The notes below the pieces were generated by a model. It saw only the letters and a list, made by a program, of their open reading frames with translations, ran no database searches and was not told the DNA's origin. This document shows, piece after piece, positions 45,783-54,089 of a stretch of DNA of 64,000 bases. Made by a program: the position numbers and the translations under genes. Source of the stretch: Paenibacillus sp. V4I7 (GTDB lineage Bacteria; Bacillota; Bacilli; Paenibacillales; NBRC-103111); assembly GCF_030817275.1 (NCBI RefSeq), contig NZ_JAUSZD010000002.1, forward strand, positions 7,662,501 to 7,726,500, read 5' to 3'. Positions within the stretch are counted from its first letter, which is position 1. Each line of letters opens with the position of its first letter.

Positions 45783-47032
45783 ATGCTTATGTTTTTTCGG
45801 AAATTCGTAGTAACGATTGTATTCTTAATTTCGGTATTTCAATTGGCAGATCCAGCTTTTGGTTCGAAGCAGGTGCCGGCGAAAGTTTCTTTTATGAGGG
45901 ATGGCAACGTGTGGGTATTTGTGAATGGTTACGGAGATTCAGGTATCGAAATCGGGAAAGGCGATGGGCCCGGAATGGTCAGTTGATGGAAAGTTACTCT
46001 CCTATGTTGAAGAAGATAAAGCGGACCCACCTCAGCAGAGCATTCATATCTATGATGTCACCGCCAAGAATACAATAAAAATTTATAAAAGAGGGTATTT
46101 TCCGAAGTGGTCTCCCCGCGGCGACATTCTTGCCTATAAAGATGGTACCACTCTAAATGTTTCTGACCTCAAGCAATTCAATAATGCTGCACTTGGAGTT
46201 GATGGATATGTCTGGACTCCTGACGGTAGCGGATTTATTTTATCGAAAAGTGGCGACCTTACGCCTGAGGGATGGACCGGAGCGACGCTTTATAAGAAAG
46301 TCCTGCCGCAAAATTGGGCGGAGGCGAGCTATTCGGTGAATGTTGAGAAATTTTTTAGCCTGCCTAATGAGATATCAAGTAACGGCTCAAAGATTATTGC
46401 GGTCTATCCAAGTGATTTTTCATACTCGCGCGAGCGGCCGCTGGCTTTCTTTCGTTGTATCGCCTACGGCATCTTGGTCAATGGACAGTAATATGGTTTG
46501 TACGATCTCCGCGGCCGGCCGTCATTTTGATGTGTTGGATGAGATCATTCTACAAGTCGGAAAGCCCAAATGGGCGCCATCTAAAGACATATTAGCGTAT
46601 ATTGCAGGTGGGGGAAGACTTGTTTTTGGTTTTAAGGATAAAGATTTAAAAACGAAGGAGTTTCCTGCGTTCACAACCTATACGCCTGAGAACTACGCCG
46701 ACTTGGATTTTGCTTGGAAGGATGACAATACGATCTTTGTCTCCCGAATTAAAGAAGCGGAATGGTCGAATGATTTTTCTAAGCATCCTCTTCCGGCTTT
46801 ATTTGTTATAGACACCGTCTCGGGTAAACAAACCCAAATTACGAGTCCGCCGGAAGGATATGCCGATTATAGTCCGGATTACATACGTTCGGCCGATAAA
46901 ATGATTTGGATACAACGAAAATATCATTATCAAGACGCTAATATATGGATTGCCGATCCTGACGGAACTAACGCATATCTATGGCTGAAAAATGCCGATT
47001 CACCGGTGATTTATTCTCCGAAGGACTCTTAA
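45783..47032 (+). pseudogene. secreted TolB-like beta-propeller protein, frameshifted
   Basis: Three overlapping frames join into one protein of about 415 residues. A signal peptide (FVVTIVFLISVFQLADPAFG) and VSFMRDGNVWVFVNG are in the first frame. EIQVSKSGKAMGPEWSVDGK then WSPRGDILAYKDG are in the second, from about 45930. WAPSKDILAYIAGGGRLVFG then DTVSGKQTQITSPPEGYADY and ANIWIADPDG are in the third, from about 46455. The repeated WSxDGKxLxY/WSPxGDILAY motifs are those of TolB/WD40-like propellers. The two breaks are single-base shifts in otherwise well-kept sequence, so recent inactivation or sequencing error are both possible. Confidence 0.75.
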
Positions 47033-47081
47033 CGATAGAATCGTTCGACTAACGAGAAACTTTAGCTGCATAGACTCAGAC

Positions 47082-47116
47082 AAACAAAGCAGGCGCCTCC
47101 GCGAACTGCTTTGTTT
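47082..47116 (+). terminator. terminator-like hairpin after the propeller gene
   Basis: AAACAAAGCAG, 13-base loop, CTGCTTTGTTT, then ATTATGG. An 11-bp perfect stem flanked by the repeat-family outer pieces (ACTAACGAG before, GGGACGGGCAGG after). Confidence 0.65.
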
Positions 47117-47174
47117 ATTATGGGACGGGCAGGATCGCTTAATAAAACGTAAGCTATGATGAAAGGGTGAGTAT

Positions 47175-47516
47175 ATGCTTGAACCTAAAAGAATGATGCA
47201 ATTTACCATTGTTGATATTATTGAAAGGAAAATAAATTTCACAAAAACGAATAACATATTCGATAAATTAGAGTTTCAGTATAATGATGAAGGTGAGCTG
47301 CTTGCTTACAATGAAATGCTGGTTGATGTGAAACTAATGGACGAAAACGAATTTGTAAACAAGTATTTAGGCATTATTCGTATGCTGACAGTACAATTCG
47401 AAAACAAGGTAATTAGTGATGAAAGGGAAACAGAAAAAATGTCTGGATATAATAATGCAATTGTCTCCATTTTGAGGTGCATAAACCCTATATATGAGTT
47501 CGATATAAATGGTTAA
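47175..47516 (+). CDS. hypothetical protein, 113 aa
   Basis: A soluble, charged 113-residue protein: MLEPKRMMQFTIVDIIERKI, then FDKLEFQYNDEGELLAYNEM, then YLGIIRMLTVQFENKVISDE. AAAGGGTGAG lies about six bases upstream of the ATG. No family was recognised. It is AT-rich and stands alone between two hairpin repeats. Confidence 0.6.
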   Translation: MLEPKRMMQFTIVDIIERKINFTKTNNIFDKLEFQYNDEGELLAYNEMLVDVKLMDENEFVNKYLGIIRMLTVQFENKVISDERETEKMSGYNNAIVSILRCINPIYEFDING

Positions 47517-47583
47517 AAAGTATTACTCAGGAATTCACACTTTATATTCAACTAACTGGGAACAATAGTTCAATCACGACATG

Positions 47584-47612
47584 ACGGCAGCCGGCACACG
47601 ATCGGCTGCCGT
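47584..47612 (+). repeat. palindromic intergenic repeat (GGCTGCCG family)
   Basis: ACGGCAGCCG, loop GCACACGAT, CGGCTGCCGT, a perfect 10-bp stem. The usual outer blocks are present: AATAGTTCAATCACGACATG before and GAAGTAACGGGCAG after. Confidence 0.85.
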
Positions 47613-47756
47613 TGACCGTTGAAGTAACGGGCAGGAAAGTTCCAATATGTGGTAAAATTATAGTGAAGTTGTGATCTGAACCAACGTGGCAACCAATCGC
47701 AAATAACTAATTGAGCAAGTAGGAACAGCAAATGGGGGGGATTTAGGCTGAGCAAG

Positions 47757-48329
47757 TTGATTATTATCATATCTGTCGTCGCCTTAACGTTTCTAGGGGG
47801 CTATGAAGGGACAAAAATCGAAAAGCAACAAGCACAAGGAGAGGAGCAGATCGGGTCGAAGTCGGAGGTGACCGAAGGAGATTTTGTATATCGACTCATA
47901 TCAGGAAAATCAACTTATTCACAAGGTGAGAAGGTGGATCTATACGCAGAATTGGAATACGTAGGTGAAGGTAAGGAAATCGAAATCGCCCACGCAGCTT
48001 CTCCGTTTTATTTTCCGATTACAGAAAAGACAAGAGGATTTGAGATCATCTATATGATGAACATGCCTCGCATTGTTACCCTTCTTAAGAAGGGAGAGCC
48101 TCTAAGAGAGCGCTACAGGGGTGGAGGCGGTTACAGGTCTGAAGATCCGAAGGAATACGTTGATTTTATTAAAGAAGTAGCTGAGTCTTACCGTGCAAGC
48201 GGTTCACTCCCTTGGGGCGAGTATGAAGTCTCCGGAGTAGCCCGGTTCACTCCACTACATGGATCGGCAAAGGAAGAGATGAAGGAAATACAGATAAAAG
48301 CAAAGGTTGCATTTAGAGTAGATAAGTGA
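47757..48329 (+). CDS. secreted or membrane-anchored hypothetical protein
   Basis: 190 residues from a TTG at 47757. A hydrophobic N-terminus (IIIISVVALTFLGGYEG) is followed by a charged linker and a beta-rich domain (FVYRLISGKSTYSQGEKVDL then YAELEYVGEGKEIEIAHAAS) resembling an extracellular Ig-like or intracellular proteinase inhibitor-type fold. The G-rich site GGGGGGGAT at 47733-47741 would suit a CTG at 47748 (CTG AGC AAG TTG, giving MSKLIIII) better than the TTG, so the true start may be nine bases earlier. No function is assigned. A strong hairpin follows. Confidence 0.7.
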   Translation: MIIIISVVALTFLGGYEGTKIEKQQAQGEEQIGSKSEVTEGDFVYRLISGKSTYSQGEKVDLYAELEYVGEGKEIEIAHAASPFYFPITEKTRGFEIIYMMNMPRIVTLLKKGEPLRERYRGGGGYRSEDPKEYVDFIKEVAESYRASGSLPWGEYEVSGVARFTPLHGSAKEEMKEIQIKAKVAFRVDK

Positions 48330-48375
48330 GGGTCGATTAAACCGAGGGACGAAGAACTATAGTTCAATGAACAAC

Positions 48376-48417
48376 GACAGAAGGCTGCCGATAGCAAATG
48401 ATCGGCAGCCTTCTGTC
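48376..48417 (+). repeat. palindromic intergenic repeat (GGCTGCCG family), long stem
   Basis: GACAGAAGGCTGCCGAT, loop AGCAAATG, ATCGGCAGCCTTCTGTC: a perfect 17-bp stem, the longest of the family in this window. ACTATAGTTCAATGA lies just before it. It may also end the transcript of the preceding gene. Confidence 0.85.
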
Positions 48418-48604
48418 AATTCATACAGTGGAATTTCAAGGGAAATGATTAAGAAAAGGTAGTTAACTTATGAAATTTAGTGATTTAATGGAGTTTAAGG
48501 GTATCCAGAAAGTATAAGTGACCCCAAGATTTTTTCGGATGAAACGAATAAATTTAGGAACCAGGAATAACACTACAAGAAAAATGATATGGGGTTCAAA
48601 TGAC

Positions 48605-49135
48605 ATGAATGGGATTATTCTCTGGTCTTTACTGATATTACCTTGGGCGTCCTTGTTGTTTTTGAAAATGGATACTGTACGCAGGTATATGCCTGTCGCC
48701 TTGTTTATGACCGTCATCCATACCTTGGCTTATCAAGCGGCTTACCATTACGGATGGTGGGAAGAGACAGGTTCCAGTCTGTTCGGGTGGGATAAAGTCA
48801 TCCCGGTTCCTTGGGTGTATGGAGCATATTTGGCTATTGTTATTTGGGTATTCCGCTTTACTTTCGGGAAATTGTGGTTATATTTGATTGTCAATGTCCT
48901 TTTGGATGGGCTATTTATGTACATCGTTTACCCGATATGGCAACGGATGGGGCTTGTTTCGAGTGAATCGACTTTGCCTACAATAGCTGTTATTGCGATG
49001 ATGGTCGGTTTTGCGTTGATCATTTATCTGTATCAAATGTGGCAAGATGAAGTGTTCAAGGAGCCGAGAGCAAAACACAAAAATGACCAAGAATTGAATT
49101 GGCGTCCCCTACATCGGAGAAAGAAAGCGAGGTAA
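48605..49135 (+). CDS. CBO0543-family multi-pass membrane protein
   Basis: About 176 residues with five hydrophobic segments, e.g. IILWSLLILPWASLLFLKMD, VALFMTVIHTLAYQAAYHYG and LPTIAVIAMMVGFALIIYLY, and an internal VIPVPWVYGAYLAIVIW. The layout matches the CBO0543 family of small membrane proteins in Firmicutes, whose function is unknown. The frame is open from 48518, but the extension is polar and basic. The ATG at 48605 lies directly before the first helix. A relative of the same family is at 56054. Confidence 0.72.
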   Translation: MNGIILWSLLILPWASLLFLKMDTVRRYMPVALFMTVIHTLAYQAAYHYGWWEETGSSLFGWDKVIPVPWVYGAYLAIVIWVFRFTFGKLWLYLIVNVLLDGLFMYIVYPIWQRMGLVSSESTLPTIAVIAMMVGFALIIYLYQMWQDEVFKEPRAKHKNDQELNWRPLHRRKKAR

Positions 49136-49458
49136 CCGGAAACACGAAGATTTAGATTTCCTTTTGAGAAGAAAATATACATCAAACTTAAACGGGTAAC
49201 TATAGTTGAATGACGAAGCTGCCAGCACAATTGATTAGATCGCTACTAATATCAAGAGTCCTGCTCCGATCCAACCGGATACTTTCATACAAAAAGATAT
49301 ATCTTGTTTACTAAGCGGAACGAATACAATGATTATAGCAATTTAATCACCAACCACTAAAAGGTGACTTTAAAATCTTCGTGTTGATAAATTTAATTTC
49401 GCTTTTCCTTGAATAAAATCTCCTGAATAACCAGAAACTGTTGTTAGGAGATGATAAC
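49136..49458 (+). other. intergenic stretch
   Basis: Contains an incomplete piece of the palindromic repeat family (AACTATAGTTGAATGACGAA then GCTGCCAGC at about 49198-49233) and the leader of the next gene. No gene was seen. Confidence 0.5.
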
Positions 49459-50124
49459 ATGTTTACAAAGATGATTCTAACCTTGTTAGTATCGTTCTCT
49501 AGTTTGATACCAATGACAGAGAACACAGAGATATCTAAACGTTCCCAGAGGGTTCTTCAGAACATTCGTGCAGAGAGTGAAAATACCTTGCAAGTAAAAT
49601 GGAATACTGTAACGCAAACGCCTGAATTGCTTTCTGGGAATTTAACCAAGCCCTCAGCGCATTCGCCGGGATGGATTACATACAATTACCTCGATAAGAT
49701 CAAAACAATGTATGGTCTGAAGCATGTAAATAAAGACTTGAAAATAATATCAGTTGATAAAGGCACTACCTCCATAAAGGTTGTCTTGCAAAGACAACTC
49801 TTCAAGAACTCTGTATGCGGTAATCAGTTAATTGTAGAGTTAGACTCCTCTGGAGTAGTGAAGCGTATAAATGGCATACTTCACGCGGACTTAGAAGAGA
49901 AACGCTTGGGTAGGCCTATGTACCCCGCGGTATCTGTCGAGGAGGCGAAACGAATAGCCTTAACCTACGACGATTCTCTTAAGGAAAGTAAATCAGTAAA
50001 CGTAGAATCATGTTACCTGCCGACTAGAGAAGGTGTTCCTCTTGTTCATGTCCTCACCTACGAGAGAGAAGGGCGCCAAGTATCAATCATGATTCATTCA
50101 CTTACCGGAAGAGTTGTTGAATAG
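49459..50124 (+). CDS. secreted FTP/PepSY propeptide-like protein without peptidase
   Basis: 221 residues. A signal-like start (MILTLLVSFSSLIPM) is followed by the fungalysin/thermolysin propeptide layout: VKWNTVTQTPELLSGNLTKP, then YLDKIKTMYGLKHVNKDLKI, then VELDSSGVVKRINGILHADL, then PepSY-like PAVSVEEAKRIALTYDDSLK. M4 thermolysin-type proteases carry this part as an inhibitor and chaperone, but here the catalytic domain (HExxH) is absent. AGGAGA lies seven bases before the ATG. It could be a stand-alone inhibitor or an orphaned propeptide. The frame stops cleanly at a terminator. Confidence 0.75.
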   Translation: MFTKMILTLLVSFSSLIPMTENTEISKRSQRVLQNIRAESENTLQVKWNTVTQTPELLSGNLTKPSAHSPGWITYNYLDKIKTMYGLKHVNKDLKIISVDKGTTSIKVVLQRQLFKNSVCGNQLIVELDSSGVVKRINGILHADLEEKRLGRPMYPAVSVEEAKRIALTYDDSLKESKSVNVESCYLPTREGVPLVHVLTYEREGRQVSIMIHSLTGRVVE

Positions 50125-50136
50125 TATGCCATTACA

Positions 50137-50167
50137 GGAACTCCCTATTATGGGAGTTCCTCTTTCC
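50137..50167 (+). terminator. terminator shared by convergent genes
   Basis: GGAACTCCC, loop TATTAT, GGGAGTTCC, then TCTTT. The stop codon of the minus-strand gene at 50148 lies inside the hairpin, so it may serve both directions. Confidence 0.75.
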
Positions 50168-50438
50168 ATTCTACTTTTGTTAATAAACGACATTTCATGA
50201 GTTGAAGGATGAAGTCTCCGTAATAATCTTTACGGACAACGACACGATATTCGTGGTCAGAGTAGGTATAGACGAAAACATCGGTAATGACATCGTTCGT
50301 TTCAAAAATTTTCTGAATGTGCTTCATTGTAGTGAAGAACGAAGGTGAGAGAACTCGGATAGAGAACTCGATGTCATTCATAATCTCTATCTCCTGGATG
50401 TCTATAATATCAGGATTCCACTCATAGACTAATTTCAC
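50148..50438 (-). CDS. small protein paired with the NhaD-type transporter (copy 1)
   Basis: 96 residues, soluble, paralog of the protein at 58112. Shared text: EFSIRV near the middle, DVITDVFVYTYSDHEYRVVV against HVLTDVLFYAFLNHEYQFIV, then RKDYYGDFILQLMKCRLL against RQDYYSDFILSLMKHRLL. GGAGGAA lies before the ATG. It follows the transporter gene after 18 bases on the same strand. No known family was recognised. The constant pairing suggests a cytoplasmic partner or regulator of the transporter. Confidence 0.8.
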   Translation of the reverse strand: MKLVYEWNPDIIDIQEIEIMNDIEFSIRVLSPSFFTTMKHIQKIFETNDVITDVFVYTYSDHEYRVVVRKDYYGDFILQLMKCRLLTKVEWKEELP

Positions 50439-50456
50439 AGTTCATTCCTCCTGCAT

Positions 50457-51737
50457 TTATATTAAATATCGGAAATAAATGTAGATATTAGCCAATACAA
50501 CGGAGAGCAGCATAAGTGGAAAACCGTATTTCATAAACGTAACAAATTTAATCGGGTGTCCTTCTTTACCGGACATGCCAGCTACGATTAAGTTTGCGCT
50601 TGCCCCGATTAGCGTACCGTTACCGCCAAGACAAGCCCCTAATGCAAGACTCCACCACAGCGGCTCTAGATTCTCAACTCCCATATTCCCCATTTCCTGA
50701 ATCATAGGGATCATCGTTGCGACAAAAGGTATGTTGTCCAGGAACGCAGACGCGATTGCACTGAGCCATAGAATCAACATGGACGTCGCAACGGGATTCC
50801 CGCCCGTAAGTTCAATGGCTTGTGCAGCTAATTTGGAGATGATGCCAGTTTCCACCAGACCGGAGACTAAGACGAACAGCCCGACAAAGAAGAAGATGGT
50901 GGTCCATTCGACCTTCGTGAAAGCTTCTTCCATGGCATGCTCGCCAGTCAGAAGCAGCAACAGGAATGCCCCTGCTAAGGCTACCGTTGCCGACTCAAGG
51001 TGAAACAGTTGGTGGAGAAAGAACCCGACAATCGTAAGTCCCAGAATGGAGAGGCTTTTGGTTAGCAATTTGTGGTCGGTGATTACTTCTTTCTCATCTA
51101 TGCGCATAATGCTTTGTTTCAGCTCTGGAGTGGTCTGAATTTGCTTGCGGAATAAAAACACGAAGATCGGTATTGTGACGGCCATAATGACAACGACAAC
51201 AGGAGCTAGATTGTTGATGAATGCCATAAAAGTCAATTCCTTGACAGCACTTCCGATCATGATGTTTGGCGGATCACCAATTAATGTCGCGGTGCCTCCG
51301 ATATTAGATGCAATTATTTGAGTGATCAAAAAGGGGATCGGATTTACACGTAATTGCCGCGTAATGCTGAACGTAACAGGCACCATGAGCAGTACGGTTG
51401 TCACGTTATCAAGGAAGGCCGAACCAATCGCCGTGATAAGCACGAGTGACACTAGGATTCTGACGGGATCACCTTTTGCCTTTTTTGCCGCAATCAGTGC
51501 AATATACTTAAATAACCCGGTTTCAGCTGTAATACTAACAATAATCATCATTCCGATTAAAAGCCCTAAGGTATTAAAGTCAATGTGATGCATAGCCGAT
51601 TCCTGATCAACAACGCCGAGAACGACCATGAGGACGCCACCGATCATAGCTACGATCGTGCGATGAATTTTTTCGGCGATGATCATTCCGTACGTGAGAA
51701 GAAAGATACCAATTGCCAAGATTGCTTGCTGTTCCAT
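50457..51737 (-). CDS. ArsB/NhaD-family ion transporter (copy 1)
   Basis: 426 residues with 10-12 membrane helices of the ion transporter (IT) superfamily. The paired repeats are clear: SAFLDNVTTVLLMVPVTFSI and NIGGTATLIGDPPNIMIGSA in the first half, SAFLDNIPFVATMIPMIQEM and CLGGNGTLIGASANLIVAGM in the second. Relatives include NhaD Na+/H+ antiporters, ArsB-like permeases and YbiR. The ion is not certain. TAGGAGG lies six bases before the ATG. The leader carries two mutually exclusive hairpins. Paralog of the protein at 56811. Confidence 0.92.
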   Translation of the reverse strand: MEQQAILAIGIFLLTYGMIIAEKIHRTIVAMIGGVLMVVLGVVDQESAMHHIDFNTLGLLIGMMIIVSITAETGLFKYIALIAAKKAKGDPVRILVSLVLITAIGSAFLDNVTTVLLMVPVTFSITRQLRVNPIPFLITQIIASNIGGTATLIGDPPNIMIGSAVKELTFMAFINNLAPVVVVIMAVTIPIFVFLFRKQIQTTPELKQSIMRIDEKEVITDHKLLTKSLSILGLTIVGFFLHQLFHLESATVALAGAFLLLLLTGEHAMEEAFTKVEWTTIFFFVGLFVLVSGLVETGIISKLAAQAIELTGGNPVATSMLILWLSAIASAFLDNIPFVATMIPMIQEMGNMGVENLEPLWWSLALGACLGGNGTLIGASANLIVAGMSGKEGHPIKFVTFMKYGFPLMLLSVVLANIYIYFRYLI

Positions 51738-51813
51738 AGTTCCTCCTAGATTTTCATCATTTGTTAATACTATTCCCTATAAATGCAAATTGTTGTGTGC
51801 TCCTTTCTAGGCA

Positions 51814-51886
51814 TAAAAAAAGAGCCCAACCAAGGGCTCCTATGTCGAAAAAAGAATAAAAGGAGCCCTTGGTGACAGGCTCCTCC
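51814..51886 (-). promoter_or_regulatory. candidate riboswitch-like leader: core hairpin plus terminator
   Basis: On the minus strand the leader carries GGAGGAGCC, TGTCACC, AAGGGCTCC (51862-51886), a T-rich spacer, then GGAGCCCTTGGTTGGGCTCT and a long T run (51814-51840), a terminator. CCAAGGGCTCCT of the first hairpin (51861-51872) is a perfect 12-base complement of AGGAGCCCTTGG (51830-51841), so either the two hairpins or one long-range pairing can form, the layout of an attenuator. It lies about 80 bases before the transporter start. The core recurs at 55843 and 56715. A plain tandem terminator for gbsR is the alternative. Confidence 0.55.
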
Positions 51887-52060
51887 AAAACGCAGCAATA
51901 TTTAGTTAGTTTATTATTATGATCAAGCAAACCACCGTATACACTTGTAACTTAAATTTACAATGATCTTTCATTTATGTCAATACGCGAAGGCATTAAG
52001 AAAGAAAGAGCAAAAGCGAATAAAGAAGCTGGACGAGCTTCTGAGTCAACAAACGGAAAA

Positions 52061-52633
52061 CTAGTCGTTGATTTTAGGCGGGTCTTTGGGTACTAAGCTA
52101 AAAATGTCGCCCGTTTCAAATGAATCAATGAGTCGGTCCAACCATGTATAATATCGAATAGCTTCATCAATTTTCTCGAGATCAACTTTAAGGACCTCTT
52201 GTAGTGAAATTTCATGAGGAAATTGATTGTAGAGATTCAAAAGCTCTACTTTTGATTTGCGAAGAGAACTAAGATTGATCTCTAATGCTTTACGCCACTT
52301 TAACCCGAAGTAATCCGCAAAGGTTTGAAACCAGTCCATTTCTACCTCGTAAAGATCTTTTCGTGAACCTTTTTCCCACACTTTATTGACCATCTTCAAA
52401 TCAACCAGTGTACGCACGCCTGTGCTCATACTGGTTTTACTCATTTCCATGGCCTCTCCCATTTCGTCTAATGTCATTGGACTATTCTGGAAAAAAAGAA
52501 GTCCGTATAAATGACCGATTGACTGGGTGATGCCATAAAGATCCATATTTTTACCGATGGATTCAATGACACGTTTTCGAGCTTTTTGTATGATGACTTC
52601 TTGTTCTGAATTTATTCCTTGTATATGTTCCAT
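52061..52633 (-). CDS. GbsR/MarR-family repressor, divergent from opuA
   Basis: 190 residues. A winged HTH is at about 35-100 (YGITQSIGHLYGLLFFQNSP, then MTLDEMGEAMEMSKTSMSTG and RKDLYEV), and the C-terminal helical half is typical of the GbsR subgroup, which includes OpcR and GbsR controlling choline and glycine-betaine uptake. It reads away from opuAA across a 230-base region holding a palindromic operator and a promoter. By analogy it represses opuA, perhaps with choline or another osmolyte as effector. Confidence 0.88.
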   Translation of the reverse strand: MEHIQGINSEQEVIIQKARKRVIESIGKNMDLYGITQSIGHLYGLLFFQNSPMTLDEMGEAMEMSKTSMSTGVRTLVDLKMVNKVWEKGSRKDLYEVEMDWFQTFADYFGLKWRKALEINLSSLRKSKVELLNLYNQFPHEISLQEVLKVDLEKIDEAIRYYTWLDRLIDSFETGDIFSLVPKDPPKIND

Positions 52634-52759
52634 AGCATCTATTCACCCTGCCTTTTTGTTTACATCGCTATTGTAAGAAACAATTTTAATAAAGTAAAGA
52701 AAGTCATTAAATAGGATGATAAAGCGTATAGGAGATAAACGACATTTTTGTACAGTTAT

Positions 52760-52784
52760 TTCTGTATAAACGGTATAAACAGAA
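52760..52784 (+). promoter_or_regulatory. candidate GbsR-type operator
   Basis: TTCTGTATAAAC, G, GTATAAACAGAA: an inverted repeat with outer arms TTCTGT/ACAGAA and a direct repeat GTATAAAC inside. It lies eight bases upstream of the -35 box of the opuA promoter, where a repressor could block polymerase. Confidence 0.5.
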
Positions 52785-52791
52785 TTTATTG

Positions 52792-52821
52792 TTGACATAA
52801 CTGAATTTATTTCTTTACACT
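52792..52821 (+). promoter_or_regulatory. candidate SigA promoter of opuA
   Basis: TTGACA (52792-52797), an 18-base spacer, then TACACT (52816-52821). The -35 box is perfect. The start of transcription would be near 52828, giving a leader of about 38 bases with AAGGAG before the ATG. Confidence 0.65.
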
Positions 52822-52865
52822 ATAGAAGATAAAAGGGATTAACTCATACAGAAAGGAGTGAGCGT

Positions 52866-54089
52866 ATGACTATAATTGATGTGCATCAGGTGACAAAAAT
52901 TTTTGGGCCTGATCCCCATTCTGCTCTTTCGTTACTGACCCAAAAACAGTCAAAGGAGCAGATCTACAGGGAAACGAAGCATACAGTGGGTGTCAACGAA
53001 GTCAGCTTTTCGGTACAATCGGGTGAAATATTTGTCATCATGGGGCTGTCAGGCAGCGGGAAATCAACTTTGGTTCGACTGCTGAACAGATTAATTGAAC
53101 CTACGAAAGGAAGCATATCCATTCATGGCAAAGATATTGTAGGTATGAAGGATGAAGAGCTTCGTCGTGTAAGAAGAGAAAGCATTAGTATGGTGTTCCA
53201 GAAATTTGCATTATTCCCGCATAGAACCGTTGCTCAAAATGTGGAATATGGATTAGAAATCCAGGGTATAGGGGTAAAGGAAAGACGTACAAAGGCGATT
53301 GAAGCTTTGGGGCTTGTTGGACTGCAGGATTGGGCAGACAGTATGCCTTCTCAATTAAGCGGCGGCATGCAGCAAAGAGTAGGTCTTGCCAGAGCGCTAG
53401 CTAATGACCCTGATATTCTCTTAATGGATGAAGCCTTTAGTGCCTTGGATCCACTAATTCGGAAGGATATGCAAGATGAGTTATTGGAACTTCAAGATAA
53501 GATGAAAAAAACGATTGTTTTCATCACGCACGATTTAGATGAAGCACTTCGCATTGGTGACCGAATCGCCCTTATGAAAGATGGAAGCATTGTCCAAATT
53601 GGGAAGCCGGAAGAGATTATGATGAACCCAGCCAATGAATATGTAGAGAGGTTTGTAGAAGATGTAGACTTGTCCAAAGTATTGACGGCATCTTCGGTCA
53701 TGCGTAGGCCGGAAACGGTAGGAATTGACAGAGGTCCGAGGGTTGCTCTTCAGCTCATGAGTGAAAACGGTATTTCCAACTTGTTCGTCGTTGATCGCGG
53801 AAAAAAATTAATTGGCGTCATAACCGCAGAAGATGCATCTGGAGCCGTGCGATACGGAAAAAATCTGGAGGACATTGTTATCCGAGATGCGCCGACAGTT
53901 GTACCAGATCAAATGTTATATGAGTTGTTTGAGATATGTGGGACCTCCAAATACCCGATAGGTGTCGTCGACGAGAATAGGCGAATCTTAGGCGTTATTG
54001 TTCGTGGAGCTGTTCTTGGAGCGCTCGCTGGTCAACCGAATGCTAAAGAGGAGGTAAAAACGATTGATCCCAAAGATACCGTTAGATGA
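52866..54089 (+). CDS. opuAA: glycine betaine/proline ABC transporter, ATP-binding subunit
   Basis: 407 residues. ABC ATPase at about 5-270: Walker A GLSGSGKST (60-68), signature LSGGMQQRVGLARAL (164-178), Walker B DILLMDEA (183-190), H-loop VFITHDLDEA. Two CBS domains follow from about 280 (RRPETVGIDRGPRVALQLMS, then LFVVDRGKKLIGVITAEDAS and RDAPTVVPDQMLYELFEICG), the ionic-strength sensor module of OpuA. Length matches B. subtilis OpuAA. AAGGAG lies nine bases before the ATG. First gene of a three-gene operon controlled by the divergent GbsR-type protein. Confidence 0.95.
   Translation: MTIIDVHQVTKIFGPDPHSALSLLTQKQSKEQIYRETKHTVGVNEVSFSVQSGEIFVIMGLSGSGKSTLVRLLNRLIEPTKGSISIHGKDIVGMKDEELRRVRRESISMVFQKFALFPHRTVAQNVEYGLEIQGIGVKERRTKAIEALGLVGLQDWADSMPSQLSGGMQQRVGLARALANDPDILLMDEAFSALDPLIRKDMQDELLELQDKMKKTIVFITHDLDEALRIGDRIALMKDGSIVQIGKPEEIMMNPANEYVERFVEDVDLSKVLTASSVMRRPETVGIDRGPRVALQLMSENGISNLFVVDRGKKLIGVITAEDASGAVRYGKNLEDIVIRDAPTVVPDQMLYELFEICGTSKYPIGVVDENRRILGVIVRGAVLGALAGQPNAKEEVKTIDPKDTVR

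Noticed and set aside
51977..52096. 39-residue plus-strand frame (MSIREGIKKERAKANKEAGR and on)
   Set aside because: It overlaps the 3' end of the GbsR gene antisense, has no RBS and is mostly low-complexity. It may be a scrap of a lost gene.
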